A stretch of DNA of 64,000 nucleotides from Porphyra umbilicalis (taxonomy: Eukaryota; Rhodophyta; Bangiophyceae; Bangiales; Bangiaceae). The notes under the pieces are model-generated. The model had not been told where the DNA came from, did no database searches, and saw only the letters and a list, made by a program, of their open reading frames with translations. Each line of letters opens with the position of its first letter. Positions within the stretch are counted from its first letter, which is position 1. The stretch is taken from positions 89,394 through 153,393 of the forward strand of contig KV918943.1 in assembly GCA_002049455.2 (NCBI GenBank), read 5' to 3'. Made by a program: the position numbers and the translations under genes. This document shows positions 1 to 12,763 of this stretch, piece after piece.

Positions 1-544
1 TGGGTGTCGGCTGTTGATTGGGCCGTTGGCACAGACGCGAGCGCTCGACCGTCTGTTTCAGTTTTTTTTGGCGGCTGCGACCACGTCACGGCTGACACTG
101 CCTGATTGCCCTGTGTCTGTGTTGGCCCGATCTTGTCCAATCTCCGTAGATATTTGTGCCAATCCGCCTCCGTTTTGCGCGGGCCTGCTGCGCTCCGTGG
201 CGCGGTCTGGGGGGTCCCGTTTCTTGTGCCCCGCAACGCAGTGGTCAGACCAGCGTGTCTTGCCAGCCGAGGAGCAGCGGACACGTACCATGCGTGAACA
301 CCACTGGTGCACTGGACAGCTGACAAAAAGTGTGGTCCGTGCCATTGTTCTTTGGCCGTGGCATCAGCGTCGTTGAAAATCACCACTGACACTTTTGATT
401 GGCCGAACGGACGTTAGGCGTCTTAGAAAGGGCCACGTGCTCACCATATTCAGCGGTGGTGAACACTTTTCCAAGCGCAGACGAGCCGCGTGCGGTGTCT
501 CGGCGGCGCTTTGGGCCTGGCCCGAGCCCTACTGGTCCACCCAC

Positions 545-735
545 CGTCAGCTTTCGGAAGAATTCCCCAACTGGCTGCATCGGCCCCCACCAGGCGCCCA
601 AGCCCATCGAATCGGCGTTTCGATGGGGCCGGATGGGACCCGATGAGGCCCATCGAACGCCCATCGAGCGCCCACCGAACAGGGGTTCCGATGGGCGTTC
701 TCACGAGCCCCGCCCGGAGTTCCGGGCCGAACAGC
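545..735 (+). repeat. CCCATCGA-rich dispersed repeat, copy A
   Basis: The segment opens with GTCAGCTTTCGGAAGAATTC and is packed with CCCATCGA and CGATGGG words. It ends near a CTCACGAG word. It matches the reverse complement of copy B (2445-2625) at its outer edge and shares words with copies C and D. Boundaries are approximate. It may be the end of a small DNA transposon. Confidence 0.6.
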
Positions 736-2444
736 CGACAGCCGAGGCTCGTCATGCAAGGGTGCTGATGTAAAGCATGCCACGTGTGAAGATAACGACT
801 AGGACGAAGGCGAGTTACCATCAAACATGGTGTCTTTGGCTGCCAAATGCACTGGCCTGGGTTCGACGCCTTCAAGCGACTCGTCGTCTGATCGCCGTGT
901 GACCGTCTTGCCTCTCGCCTGCGATCCACATGGGCACCCTCACCACTTGCCCCGACCCCCTCGTCCCTCCCGCTCCCCTACCAGACCACCGATGCGAGCG
1001 GCTCGCTGCTTACCACCGTCTCCACCGCCGCCACTGGCACGACGGTCAGCAACCAAGCAGCGGGGGGGGGGGGGGTGATGGGGGGGGGTCCGCGGCACCC
1101 TCGTCCTCTTCGTGCACGTGTGAGGGGGGGGGGTGGGGCGGGGGGCAGTGGTGCCGCCGCCGCCGCCACCCTGGCGGTAGGGACGCCGCCGTGGCTGACG
1201 GAACCGACCCGACGCCGTCGACCGCGTCGGCCGCGCGTTCCGCCTTGCGTCCGTGCGCGTGGCGGCGTTTTTTTTTTGTTTTTTTTGCTTGTCGTCCCTT
1301 TGCCGTCTGACCCGGCGGCTGTACGACTTTTTTCCCGTTCGGCGCGCCCCCACGCGCGCCGCTTGGCCGGGCGGAGGTGGTCGGTCGGGCGGCGGCGTGC
1401 CGCCGGCGCGGGGGGGATGCCGCGCCGTCTGCGGCGCTGTCACGCGGGGGGGCGCCGCGGTCGGGTCGCCGCGGCAGGGGGTGCCGCCCGTGGGGGCTCC
1501 CCGCCGCTGCCACTGCCGCCGCCGCCGCCGCCACCGTTGGCGGTGGGTCCGTCGCGCGCCCGCCGGGGCTCAAGCCATGTTGCTTGCGGCCACCCCCACG
1601 CGCCAGTGGGATGGTACGTTGGAGCTGCGTGGGCGTTGGTCGGGGCTGGGGGGAAGGAAGGTGGCGACGGTCCTGTGTGGCGAGCGGCGACCCAGCTGCC
1701 TGCGGCACAGTGGTGGACGAGGACGTTTTCGACCGCACGAGCTGCGGTGCACGTCGTGCCGCCCCGCCACCACCATGGCCGCGGCCATCTCCACCGGCTG
1801 CCGCACAGCTGGCGCTGCATCCACAGGGAGGCCTCTCTCATTTGTCCAACCGTCCAGCTGCCCGCGCGCCGCAGCCGCTCGCTGCGGCGACCTTTGCTGC
1901 GCCGATGTCAGTGGCGCCGGGGAGGTCGCCGCGGACCGTGCCGGCGCCGGCTGCGCACTTTGGAGGGCGTCGCCCCCTGTGGCAGTGGGGTGTCATGGTC
2001 GACTGATTTTGGCGGCCGGTCCTCGGTGGGGGGGGGGCAAGGCAGAACGGGCGGGTCGTTTTCCTAGAGTTCTGTAGGGCTTGCGGTGGACCCGTCCCCA
2101 CCGCCGGCGCACGGGAAGCGGCCGGCCGGCCGCCGCGACGAGCCCTGCACCCACTTCTCTCAGTACGCGTATTGCCCTGGTTCGCATATGCATCGCCATG
2201 AGCACTTTTTTCTCGTGCCAGACACCACGCGTACGTCATCAGAATCGTCCTAGCTGAGCAAGAAATGCATGGCGAAGAAAAAGAGAAACACGCCCAGGCG
2301 CGCGTGTTTCTTGGACAGGTGTCACCACCGGTCACGATCAATACCCCTCGGTACACCCACTTGCAACTTGCCTGCATCATTCCCTTCCAAAAGGCTTCTG
2401 AGGCATGATGTGCATATTGGGATTCTGGTTGGTCGCACAAGAGC

Positions 2445-2625
2445 TGTCAGCAGCCTCGGTCTCGTGACTTTCGCCGATGGGTGCCCGATGAGGCCGATTC
2501 CCCCCGGGCATTGTCCCCATCGGGGCCCCATCAGTTCCAACCGGACACCCGATTCGATGGGCTTCGATGCCCACCGAACACCCCCCCCGATGGGGATTCT
2601 ACCGGAAGCTGACGACTGCTCTGCC
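2445..2625 (-). repeat. CCCATCGA-rich dispersed repeat, copy B
   Basis: This copy is inverted relative to copy A. Its outer edge, read on the minus strand, is GTCAGCTTCCGGTAGAATCC, which differs from the outer edge of copy A at only a few positions. Inside are CCCATCGG, GATTCGATGGG and CCCATCAG words. A and B therefore bracket about 2.1 kb of non-coding DNA as an inverted pair. Confidence 0.6.
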
Positions 2626-3468
2626 GCTACTCTGCCGAACGCAGGTCAGGATCGCCCGGCCCGAGGACACCTGCTTGGTCCTGTCGGTGGCCGGGTGGGT
2701 GGCTGGTCGGAAAACGGGCAGGTGACCGCCGCGGCAAAGGTAACGGGCGCCGGTCCCCGAGAGCGGTCCCAGACAAGCGAATCTGAGCCCCTTCCCAACG
2801 CAGCCCCCCGAGAGCGTGCACTTGGGCCACGAGGCGCAGGCGGCCCAGCTGCGCGCCACGGCGGCGGCCTGTCCTCCCGCACCCGCCGTTTTTTTTGGCT
2901 CTGGGGAGGGCGCCGGAACCGCGCACACGCCGGTCTGTCCACTGTGGGTGGGTGCCAGGCCTCGTGGCAGACGCCGCCACTGCGGGCCCGCGGCCCCGGG
3001 TCTGGAGCGCCCCCAGCTGGCGCCGTGGGTGGCCCTGGGTTTGCCATTGCGCGCTCAAGACTTGTGCGCCTCCTGTCTCAGCGGCTGCTTTCTTCCGCCA
3101 CCACCGCTGCCTGCTCCACCTCCGCCGCCGAACGGGAGCCGAGGCTCGACACGGGACTTTGGGAGTGGCGTCTTACCACCGACCTGACACCCATCCGCCG
3201 CCACCGACCAGCCCGCGTGACGACTCGGCAGCGACACCTTACAACCCACGCAGCGGGTGCGTTGACTCCTGCCTCTCAACCTCTCCTCTCCGTCTTCTTT
3301 CCTTCCGAGCTGTTGCTCGTCTCTGTGAATGGTAACGGGCGTTTCTTTTTTCCCCCAACCTCTCCTACCTCTCCTTTACCACACTTAACCCCCCTCACTC
3401 CCTCTCCAGCACCGCACACCGCCTCCGTTGACCGTTGACCCTCTCCCCCCCCATCCCACTGTGCCACC

Positions 3469-4182
3469 ATGGCGGTCGGCGCTCTGATCGGCAAACGCCG
3501 CAGCACGGAGCTGTCCATGCCGGCGATGGGCGATACGACGGGCATGTCGGCCCCCGTCGCCCCAGTTGCGCGCGTTGCCATCAAGCGCGCGCGCCGCCCG
3601 ACGTGCCGCACCACCGGCTGTGTGGACGTGCGGGCGGCGCTCGGCTCGGGCCTCGGCGGCTTTGAGCGCCTCCCCGCGCGGCTGGCCACGCTCGCCGACC
3701 ACGGCTTGTCCGAGGCCAGCGTCACCGCCCTCTACTCGGGCCTCGGCGGCGACACGGACGCGCTGCTGCGGCTCGTCGACGGCAACACGTACGCAGCGGG
3801 CGTCCTCGGTGTCCTCCGTGACGTGTCGTCGTCGGGCAAGCCGTTGACCGACTTGAACGTGCGCGCGCACTCGTGGTCGGTCGGCCCCGCTGCGTCCGTG
3901 GTGACCGAGTTTGCCCGCCGCGCCGGCGCCGACCGTGCCTGGGCGGTCGGCGTCGTGCGGTGGGTGGTGGCGTCGGCGTTTGCGGGCGAGGCCACCGTTG
4001 GCATCACCGCCCTGGAGGGTGGCGGCGTCCGCGACGTGCTCCTCCGCGAGTGGTGGCGCACGTACGGGCCGCGGATGGGGGGGGTGGCGGGCACGCGCCC
4101 ACCCTTGCCGGTCCTGCTTATCGTCACGGGCGGGACCAGCGGCCGCTCCTTTTTGGTGCCGAGTATCGAGGGTGGCGCTTGA
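3469..4182 (+). CDS. hypothetical protein, 237 aa
   Basis: This is an intact single-exon frame that I do not recognise. The start follows a pyrimidine-rich leader and a purine-poor CACC context, the pattern seen at other genes here. The N-terminus (about 1-50) is basic and has a short Cys pair (CRTTGC, residues 46-51). The rest is Leu/Ala/Val-rich and predicted mainly helical, with two similar Gly-rich stretches, GSGLGGFE and YSGLGGDT. No signal peptide, clear membrane segment or catalytic motif stands out. Amino-acid composition is balanced, unlike the Arg/Pro shadow frames around it, which is the main reason to call it a gene. It could be a lineage-specific protein; function unknown. Confidence 0.6.
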   Translation: MAVGALIGKRRSTELSMPAMGDTTGMSAPVAPVARVAIKRARRPTCRTTGCVDVRAALGSGLGGFERLPARLATLADHGLSEASVTALYSGLGGDTDALLRLVDGNTYAAGVLGVLRDVSSSGKPLTDLNVRAHSWSVGPAASVVTEFARRAGADRAWAVGVVRWVVASAFAGEATVGITALEGGGVRDVLLREWWRTYGPRMGGVAGTRPPLPVLLIVTGGTSGRSFLVPSIEGGA

Positions 4183-5404
4183 GAACGGGCTTGACCTGGC
4201 GATGCAGTGGAGTTGGTTGGAGGACTCGCCCAGGTTCACTTGGCTGTGCATGTATCGTGATTGTGTGAATGCTGTATTGTGTGTACGTGCGGAGTGGCGT
4301 AGGGGATGTGGCCGTCGCGGCCATGCGTCCTTCTTGATTCGTGACCATTTTTGTTAACCTTGTCGTTAACAGATGACGGCAGCATATTGGTGTCCCGCAT
4401 TGATCATGCAACGCCGAGTGACTTTTCAGCACGGGCTGCACCTGGCTGGGGTGTTCCCTCATGAAGTATTGTGTCCAACTGCCGCACAGTAAATATTCCG
4501 TACTCGATGCAGTTTGGTCTAACGTGCGAAACCTGGCCACGCCAAACTGAGTGGAACAGGTTTCCTCGTGCTTTTTTGAAAAGGGGGCCTGAATGCAAGT
4601 ACTGAGAAACTGCTTGATTGAGCACGTCACGCCCCTCACGCCTGCAAAAAATGGTCGTGCCCACCACCGCTTGTGCCCGTGATCGGGCAGAAGCCAGAGA
4701 ACCTCGACTGTCCATCCGTGTGCCGGCCGACACCGCGCAGTGCCCGCAAACGCCTGTTGTCGTCGGCTGCTTGATTCGACCCAATATCGTGACACGGACT
4801 CGCGCGATTCGTGAATACCCCCCGCTGGCCACCCCGTGCTGAGGGTATTTCTGCAGTCGTCTGAAAGAACACAATACAGGCAATTTGGCACGGATGAATT
4901 TACCCGTTCCACGTACGACTGCATGCACCACACAAAAAGAGAGACAATCCATGTTTTTTATTCTTCCGGAGGACGTCTCCTAGTGTCAATACCCGTACGT
5001 GATAGATAAGGCGGCGCAAAACGCACGACAGGCCCGGCCGTGCTGCGCAATACCGTCGACGTGCTGCCCGATCCGCGCGACACCCATGTTTCAAGGGCCA
5101 CCGCATTTCCCCGACGTCCGTCATCTGGCAGGTACAGCCGGGGCGACTGGGCATCCTTATTCGTCACGAGTACGGACTTGAACGCAGACGCATGTACCGA
5201 ATGGGCGGGGTGGCAGCACGTACTGCAAGGTACGGGAGCTCTTTCAACACAATACCGCGGTGAACAGCATCAACAAGAGCCCGTGGTGCAGGGCACGACA
5301 TTGCTTTTACATTTCCATGGGCTCCCCACCCGGAAAGGACCGGCGCAACGACGCGAGCTTTCGCAGTAACGTGTCAACAGCGTTGCGCATTGCCTCGACG
5401 TGCA
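4183..5404. other. intergenic region, nothing recognised
   Basis: Base composition is more balanced than in the flanking genes. No frame longer than about 100 residues looks like a protein and no RNA gene was found. Confidence 0.5.
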
Positions 5405-5640
5405 CAATCGTCCGCCTTTGGGCCCACCCCATCGGTTTTCCATCGAATCTGGCTGACGCGCATCAGGCCCATCAAAGACAACTTTCGATGGGCCCAGCGA
5501 TGCGCATCCTGGCCCGCATCCCACCCATCGAACTGATGGGACTCTGAATTGACCCCCTCGATGGGGCTATTCGAGGACAGGGGGCTACTGCCGAAGGGCT
5601 ACCGATGGGGACGCTCCGAGAGAGGGCTGAGGTGGCTTGT
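5405..5640 (-). repeat. CCCATCGA-rich dispersed repeat, copy C
   Basis: The outer (left) edge reads CAATCGTCCGCCTTTGGGCC followed by CACCCCATCGG. Inside are repeated CCCATCGAA, CGATGGGC and GATGCGCATC words. The reverse complement of this edge matches the right edge of copy D, so C and D are inverted around the transposase gene and its divergent neighbour. Confidence 0.6.
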
Positions 5641-6432
5641 GCCTCGCGTGACTCGCGGACGTGCCGCCGACGACTCCGAGACGCGAATCACGCATGCAAC
5701 GTCCGCCAATCAGCGGCTGGGATTCTCTTTGGACTGCACGAAGTCGGAAGGCCAGGCGGTCGGCCCCCACGCTGTGCAAACCACCTCTGTGCGAGCGCGG
5801 GTGCCTCCGCCCCCGCGAGCAGCTGACGCCACTACCGCCTTCCGGGGCTGCCAGGCCCACCCACGGCGGTGATGCTTCCCTCCTGTGAGACACCGTCTAC
5901 TCCTGCCCTCTAACGCGGCAGCTGCCACCGACTGCAGCCACAGCGGCCACCAGTGGCACCCCCGCCGTCGATCACCGCTGCTGGCGGCCACCACCGTGAC
6001 CCCTCCCAGCGGCCACTACCGCCATGGACGCCGACGACCACCACCGGCGCCACCGTCGGCGGCAACCACCGCCACCCCCGACGTTGGCGGCCGCCACCGC
6101 CGCCCCCACCTTCGGCGGCCGCCATCGCGGCCCCTGAAGACGGCTATCACCGCCACGCGACCGTGACCACCTCAACCGCTCTTGGTGCTTTTGACGGGTA
6201 GCCTCGAAGCAACCACGCCTGACTCTTGCGACCGCTGTGGCCCCTCATCCCGGCTATTCTTCCCCTCACCTTTGACACCTCCGTGGATACTACCCGAGGC
6301 CGCCGTCTCCCGCAACTGCACGCACTGCTTTCTCTCATGGCAGCTGCAGCTGCCACGCGACCCCGAGTCACGACCTGTCCGTGCCGCCGCAGGAAGTAGA
6401 CTAAAGAGTAGAGTAAGAATAAAAAGAACCGT
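5641..6432. other. intergenic, 3' flank of transposase gene
   Basis: GC-rich; around 5930-6130 it has irregular GGCGGC/CCACCG short-period repetition. No gene is seen. Confidence 0.5.
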
Positions 6433-9400
6433 TTATGGCCAAGGATAAAAAGCATTGAGAAAGAAGCGCTGAGCACGCCTATGAGCCGGAGTGTTGGGCA
6501 CGGTCATGGGTGTCGCGGTAATACCGTGGTCCCGCGTAATCTGGTCCTGGTCGGGCACCGCATGCTCTAGGCGCAAGACCGAGGACAAAGGGACAGCGAG
6601 CAGGGCTGGCCACTCGTCGCCCACCTCCATCGACCAGCACAGCCGCGTGCAACCGCCCTCAACAAGCGGGCACCCCGGCATGGACTCGCAAACGTCCATG
6701 GCCGCCACAATGACGACGTTAACATCGTTGTCTCCGGCCTTGCTGACGATGGCGCGGGCCTCGCCGTACCGCACCACGCCTTGGGCGTCGCCGGGGAGGG
6801 CGTACGCCAGGCAGTCAAACCAAGGTAAGCCGCGATACATAGGAGTGGCACGCAAGTGCTGCGGCGGGTGCCCACCGGAACAGCAGGGGAAACGTGGAGA
6901 GAAGGTGTATGAATTTGGAAGTCGCAGGATGGTGGTCACCAGGGGAAGCCTCCGGGCAGTGCCGACAGCACAGAGTCCCGGCCGCTTCGACAACTCCGAC
7001 ACGGTCACGGCAGGCGCCCGACGCCCAGGGCGTCGCCTGACCGGCCCCACGTCAGGCACGCCCGCCGTGGCCGCGAGCGCCGCCGGCGCCACCCCGTGCC
7101 GCGCGGGACGCGGCGGTGGCGCCGGCGGCGCTTGCGGCGCCACCGCCGCTTCCGCCTCGTCGCCGTCGTCAAACCAGGCGTCATAGTCGGCGGCCTCGCG
7201 CTCGAACCGCGCGCGGATTTCGAGCGACCCCTGCCCGATGCGCAGCAGCTGCCCCCGGAAGGTGTCCTCGTCACGGTTGGTGCGAACGTACCGCCGCTTC
7301 TCATGCCCGTGAAGAGACTCGTTGCCCCCCGTGTCACCGTTCTTGACGGCGCCGTGCAGCCTGATGGCCGCAAGCACGTGGGCGAGCAGCTTGTGCACTT
7401 TCGTGCTGAAGAACTGACCGAGGATGGGGGTCAGGAAATCCAGCACAAACGAGCGCGCCAAGGCCGCCACCTCCTCCGCCTCCGCCACTGACATTGGCGG
7501 ACGGCAGTGGTAGCTACCGGTGAGGCGGTCAACCAGCTGCGCGTAACGCACGAACATCTGCGTAACGGCCACATCATAGGGGGTGTCACCGAACTTGGTC
7601 CGATACGCATCCCAGTCGAACGTCAAGTTCTTGGTCACGCACTTGACGTCGTCGCTAGTCGACGCCGCGCCCGCCGGCGCATCGTCCTCCACGGCACCCG
7701 AGCCGTCGGCCTTGGTGGATTGGTAGAGCTCCTCGTCGGTCCCAGCGTCACTCCCACTGTCGCCGTCTGTGCTCGCCTCGCTGCCCGAGCCGCCCAAAGA
7801 GCCGTCCACGTCGCCGCCGCCCATACCCAACAAGGAGGCAATGATGTTTTCCGCCTCGTCCAAGGGGTCCTTGGCGGGCAGCTCGCCAGCCGTCGGAGCG
7901 TCCGCCGCAGGAAGAGGCGCGGGGCAGGTCATCGGTGCGGGCGGGGCGGCGGTGGAGGGTGTGGGGTGCGGGGCGGAGGGTGGTGGGGGGGGGGGGAGGG
8001 TGGGCGGGGGGGGCGGCGGGTGGGAGGGAGGGGGCGGTTGAGCGCCGGGTGGGTCGAGTTGCAGTCGCCCGTTTGGGCTTCCCACGAGGAGAGTCCTGCT
8101 TGGTCTTTTTCTTGGGTGGCGGCCGCCGCCTTGTGCTCGGCCGAAACAGTCCAGCCACAAGGAACATTAGTATCCAAACGCCTGCCCGCTGCTGCTCACC
8201 AGTGAAGGTGGCCTGCTTCTCCTTTGGGCCGACGAGGTATCTGCAGGAGGAGAGAGCAACGGTGGCGCACGATGAGCACTGAGAGCAGAGATGAGCCACC
8301 GTCAGAGAACTGTGCTGCCAATACGTCGGAGGGCAGTCCGCGCGTGAGGGAAGAGGCGACACCCCAAGATTGCACACCCAGAACCCACTGCAAAGGCCGA
8401 TGGCCAGACGCACCCGGGAGAGATAAATGGCGCCAGGCTGCGGCGGCCGAGAAATTCGGTGCGCACATTGCCCGCCCGTGCCGTGGCACTCTCGTCCTTA
8501 TGCTCGGGATAGAACTCTTTGCACACATGGGGGAAAAGGAGGATCAGACGGTGGCAGAGCATGCGGGTAATGCCCAGGTCCAGCACCTGTGGCACGCAAA
8601 CAGAGACGTAGAAAAGAGAAAGGAGACGTCAGTACCAGCCAGCAAGCAAAGAATGGGAGCAGCAGTCGACAGGTGCAATGTCACAGCCCACGCAACTCCA
8701 CACACACAACGATATTCATAGAGCGAGATAGAGCGCACATGCAGGGGGTCGATGGCAATCATCTTGTACAAGTGGTGAGGGACAGTGCCCAACCCGCCAA
8801 GCGACGCCAGCGCCGGCACGAAGGCGTTGATGCTGCTCTCGGTCTCCAGCATGACGCGGCGCTTGCGCGTCCTCGTCGTGCGGCTGAGCTTGGCCGCCAC
8901 CAGGTGCCGCGTCAGCGTCTCGACGACGTCGCGCGGCGCCGCTGTGACGCCTTTCTCCGAGCAAGCGTCCTCGGCCTGCACCTCGCACGTCGAGCAGGAC
9001 TTGCCTGTGTTGCCCGCCTTCATGCACAACACCGCCCGCTCCTCGGGCCTGTCACATGCGTACAGGAGCACCCGCAAAAAGGCGAGGGAGTAGCCGCCGA
9101 TACTCGCGTCCAGGTGGTGGCCATTATGGCTCGCGGCGATGGCGTTGCGGAAGGCGAGGTAGAGGGTTCGCTGCAGGACGCCCCAGCGGCGCCCCGTCGC
9201 TTTTTCTTTGCCTCCGGGCTCCTTGAGCGCCCGCACAATGGGCACGTAGGCAATGGTGAACCAGCGCACGCCCCCCGAGACGTCATTGACCACGCGGATG
9301 CGGATGGGATACAGATAGTGGGCTGGGGGGGGATGGAAGATACAAAAGGAAAGCGCGAAGTAGAGGGTTCATGCCGTTAGAAGGATCCCAAGCACATGGC

Positions 9401-10624
9401 GGCAGACCGGCGCGGGTGCAGGGCACGGAAACAGTCGAGGAATATGAACGTAATGCACGTACCGCCCGACCAGGAGAGCAAACTTGCATCACTGTAGACG
9501 TAAAGGCCTAGCACAAATGCCTTCTCAATCGTCGTGGCGTCAACAGCGTCCTGGTGCGCGCGGAACGCCTCGCCGTCCATGGGCGCCTGGCGGCGGTCGC
9601 CGACCTCGCCGTCGTCACGGCGCAGCTGCACCTCCTTGGCGTTGCGCAAGGCATCCAGCGCGGTCTGGAGAGCAGAGCGGAAGTAGGTGACATATGAGAC
9701 TCCCCCCTGCATCAACGTGCACTTCTTCCAGCCCGCCGACAGGATGGCATCGTCTAAGTCGTCGCGAACGGCATTTCGGAAAGCCGTCGCCGAGGGGAAA
9801 ACGTCCTTGATGCGGTTGGCAACGCTGGCGCCCGGCTTGCCGCCGCTGGCGTCCGGCTTTCTGCTCCCGTCCGAGCCGTCCCACGCGGCCAGCAGGTCGT
9901 ACAGACGCGTTTGAAACGCCGTTGTCAGGCCGCTGCCGTTGCACTCGTGCACGAACGTCTGCAACATCTTCAGGGCCGGTGTCTTGAACTGCCCGGGGTT
10001 GCACTTGGGCCGTGCGTGCACAGCCGGCTCCGCCCGCTTGTCGTCGCCGATGCGCTCGTACTCGGCCTGCGCCTCGGTCGCCACCGAAGAGAAGTTGTGC
10101 GCGTGGACGCCGACGCCGGTGGTCGGGAGCCCACTGAGGGGCGGCTTGTCGCCAGCGCCGGCCTTCTGGCCCGCTTGCTTTTCAGCAGCCCTGGACAGCT
10201 GCAGCAGCAACAACGCATCGTCCGCGTCGCAGCCCTCGGGGCCGACAATGGTCCCGTCTTCGGTGACGGGCGCGTCGGCAGCTGCAGCCGTGGCGGCCGG
10301 CGTCGCACTTCCCGCCGTCCCTGCATGCGGCACCCCGCCGAGGACCGGCGGGGAACGTGGCGACCAGCCTGTGGGAGGGAGCGGCTCGGCCAAGAGTGTG
10401 GGTAGCCGACCGGGTGGCGCAGGCGCGGTCCCGCCGGGTGACGCGGCGACAGCAGCAACGACACCACCAACAGCGGGGTCGCGGCCTAACTGCCGCGGTA
10501 CTCGACGGTTGGCATTTCGACCGAGGTGTGGATGAGCAGCGAGCGTGTGTTTTCGCATCGCCGCGGTGTTCGCCTTCGTCACCCCGCACACGGTGCACTT
10601 GGACGGCCCGTAGGTTGGCCGCAT
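6433..10624 (-). CDS. Plavaka/CACTA-like transposase, five exons
   Basis: Spliced model: 10624-9463, 9322-8739, 8586-8414, 8240-8200, 8129-6433. All junctions are GT..AG, phases agree, and the product is 1218 aa with no internal stop. The last intron (70 bp) has a TACTAAT branch-point word. The N-terminus has a zinc-finger-like CTVCGVTKAN..H..H. Motifs of the Plavaka/EnSpm superfamily follow in order: YVYSDASLLSWSG (first acidic residue), YPIRIRVVNDV, YACDRPEERAVLC with a following CSTC, then IDPLHVLDLGITR (split by intron 2). Exon 5 has an acidic Ser/Asp linker after a Pro-rich tract, then KLLAHV...GGNESLHGHEKRRY, matching the E..H..K..Y..TN block near the third catalytic residue. In related elements this protein cuts and inserts the transposon DNA. 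It is apparently intact. A domesticated host gene is the alternative. Confidence 0.8.
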
Positions 10625-12763
10625 CGTCGGGAAGGGGGGGGAGAGGAGCAGGCCGAGGGGTGGCAGGGAGGCACAAACGACTCAGACGCCGACGGTGCCG
10701 CACGGCACCCTGCAGGTGTCTTGGCCGTAGATGGCGAGTGGTGCTGCGGGGGCGCGTGAAGCAGGCGTTCGCGACGCCGGCCTGACAAAAGAGCGAAATA
10801 ACAAAGCCACCTCAGCCAGACAGCCGCACAGGGAAAAGCGAGGATATGAGATAGGGAGCACGCAAGCAGCACGTGGGGTCAGGGACTGCTCTTCACGCCG
10901 ATGGGGAGGTCGGAGAGCGGTACCGGTCCCTCAGCGGCCACAGAATGGCGACCGTCCATGCGTGACCGCTCTTTCAAGCGCTGGTGACAGGAGCGCACAC
11001 GAGGCACAGCGTACGCGCATCACGGGCGGGGACAGAAGAGAAACGTTACCTCGATGGGCGACGGGGCACAGCGCCTCGTGGTTGTCCTCACGGCTTCGGT
11101 CGGCAAACGGCGTCCACACGTCCGAGTGGCGAAAGCCACACAGGTGGTGGGGGCCCGGCGACGGGCCCGTGTGACCAAGTAGGTAGGCCGAGCGTTGCCG
11201 GTCCACCAGCCCGAACAGGTTTGGCGGGGGCGCTGGCGGCACGGACCCACCCAGCAGATGCCGGGAGGGGGGAGGCGCCGCAGAGCGGCAGCAACACGAG
11301 CGCCGACGCGAAAACGGGCCCCCGAAGCGCCCGCGTTGGCGGCCGGGCGGCGGAAGCACGGCAGTCAGCCCGCCACGAAACACGAAACGCACCTGAGGCG
11401 CACAAGAAACGGCGACTCGCGGGAGCACGCCGTCCGGACCACCCCGCTGGTTGCTGCAGAACGGCACAGAGAACGAAGCCGGTCGGCACCGCAGTGGCTG
11501 TGAGGCTCAGCAACGCTGGTCCCGGAACAGTTGTGAGGGCAGCTTTACGGAGCAGCTCCTGCCACACATTCGGACGGCACACCGAGATTTCGATCTCCGG
11601 GTAAGTATCACAGAGCCCCGTGGAATCAGCTTGACAGCGTTTCTATGAAGCCAATGAGAGTGTCACACCACTTGCTCTGAGCCCCGATTCACTGGCAAGC
11701 GCATCTGAACCATCGTAAGTCCACATCTGCGAACGCCATTATTGCATTTTCGGACCCGTGGCGCGAACTTGATCCAGGCGTCGAGCAACACATCCCTGGG
11801 AGGTCTGTTGTTCCACGGGCTTGGCCGTTGCCGCCGTCGTCAGCTGTGAGCTCCCCAGTCTCTTGGCCGTTTCCCGCCGAGGGTACGCTCGCTGCGGGCC
11901 GATTCGGCTCCTGCCGCTCCTCCGCCTCCCTGTGTGAGGTGCTCTCGAGCGGCCCATTCTTTTCCACAAGCCCCGGTCACCGACTCTATGAGGTGGATGA
12001 CGACTGGGGGCGGCTCCCCGGCCGTGAGCGGGGCATCGAGGTCCACCAGCCGCCCCCCCCACTCGCCCCCGTGGCCACAATATCTGTACGTCTGGCCGCC
12101 GTTCTCTCTCCTGCCTTGACGGCTATGCTCCGCACCAGCCGATTTTGTTTTCTACTACCGACACGCCTATGCCCTTGGTTTGGCCTCGTCTGGCTGGCTT
12201 TGTTTTGTCGTCCACTTCTGACCCCACCTACAATCCGCCTTCGTAGCTCTCTGCGCTAGGATCCCTCCCCCCACCACTCCTCCGGCAGACGAGGACGGCT
12301 GTGAATTTGTCCGCATTTGGGGGTATCGCTTCCGTGCAGGTGGCGGCCGCCGCCTCCATACACCAATGGTGGACCCGCGGGTGGCCGGCAACGCGCGTAG
12401 CGACCGTTGGAGATCGTTCCTATGGGTAAGCTTCTCTCTTGCTTGACTCTGTGGTGGAGGTGTGACAGCGTGGACGTCTCGGTTGCCTTTCGTTTCTCCA
12501 CCATGTGGGCGTGGGGTGGGCGGGGGCTGCCAGCGCGGATGGTCGATTCTTTCTTGCTTGCGGACCGTTCGTCCCGCACGTCTGCTGCCGCCCACTGCAC
12601 GGCCACCGGCTGCCTATAAGGTAGCGCGATCAACGCTGCCCACAACCCGTCGCTTTTTCTCACTACCATATGCCTTTCGCCTTCGCTCCTGGCTTACTCT
12701 CATCCCCCTACCTCCTGGTACCGCCTCCCGCCCCCCCTGCTCACGCTTTCCCCCATCGCCTCA
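10625..12763. other. divergent intergenic region
   Basis: About 2.1 kb lies between the minus-strand transposase gene and the plus-strand 798-aa gene, so both promoters must be here. A CCTATAAGG word lies at about 12611, roughly 150 bases upstream of the start at 12764, within a pyrimidine-rich leader. No convincing gene is present. Confidence 0.5.

Larger units (their letters stand above)
1..3468. other. gene-poor GC-rich region
   Basis: No open frame here has protein-like composition; the long frames are Arg/Pro/Gly-rich products of GC-rich DNA. The stretch holds two inverted copies of a CCCATCGA-rich repeat (listed separately), G runs near 1068-1088 and a T-rich tract near 1268-1289. The last 150 bases are pyrimidine-rich and form the leader of the gene at 3469. 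Confidence 0.6.

Noticed and set aside
1075-2077. Overlapping plus-strand frames of 330, 274 and 209 aa
   Set aside because: Three overlapping open frames in GC-rich DNA with no balanced composition, motif or splice support.
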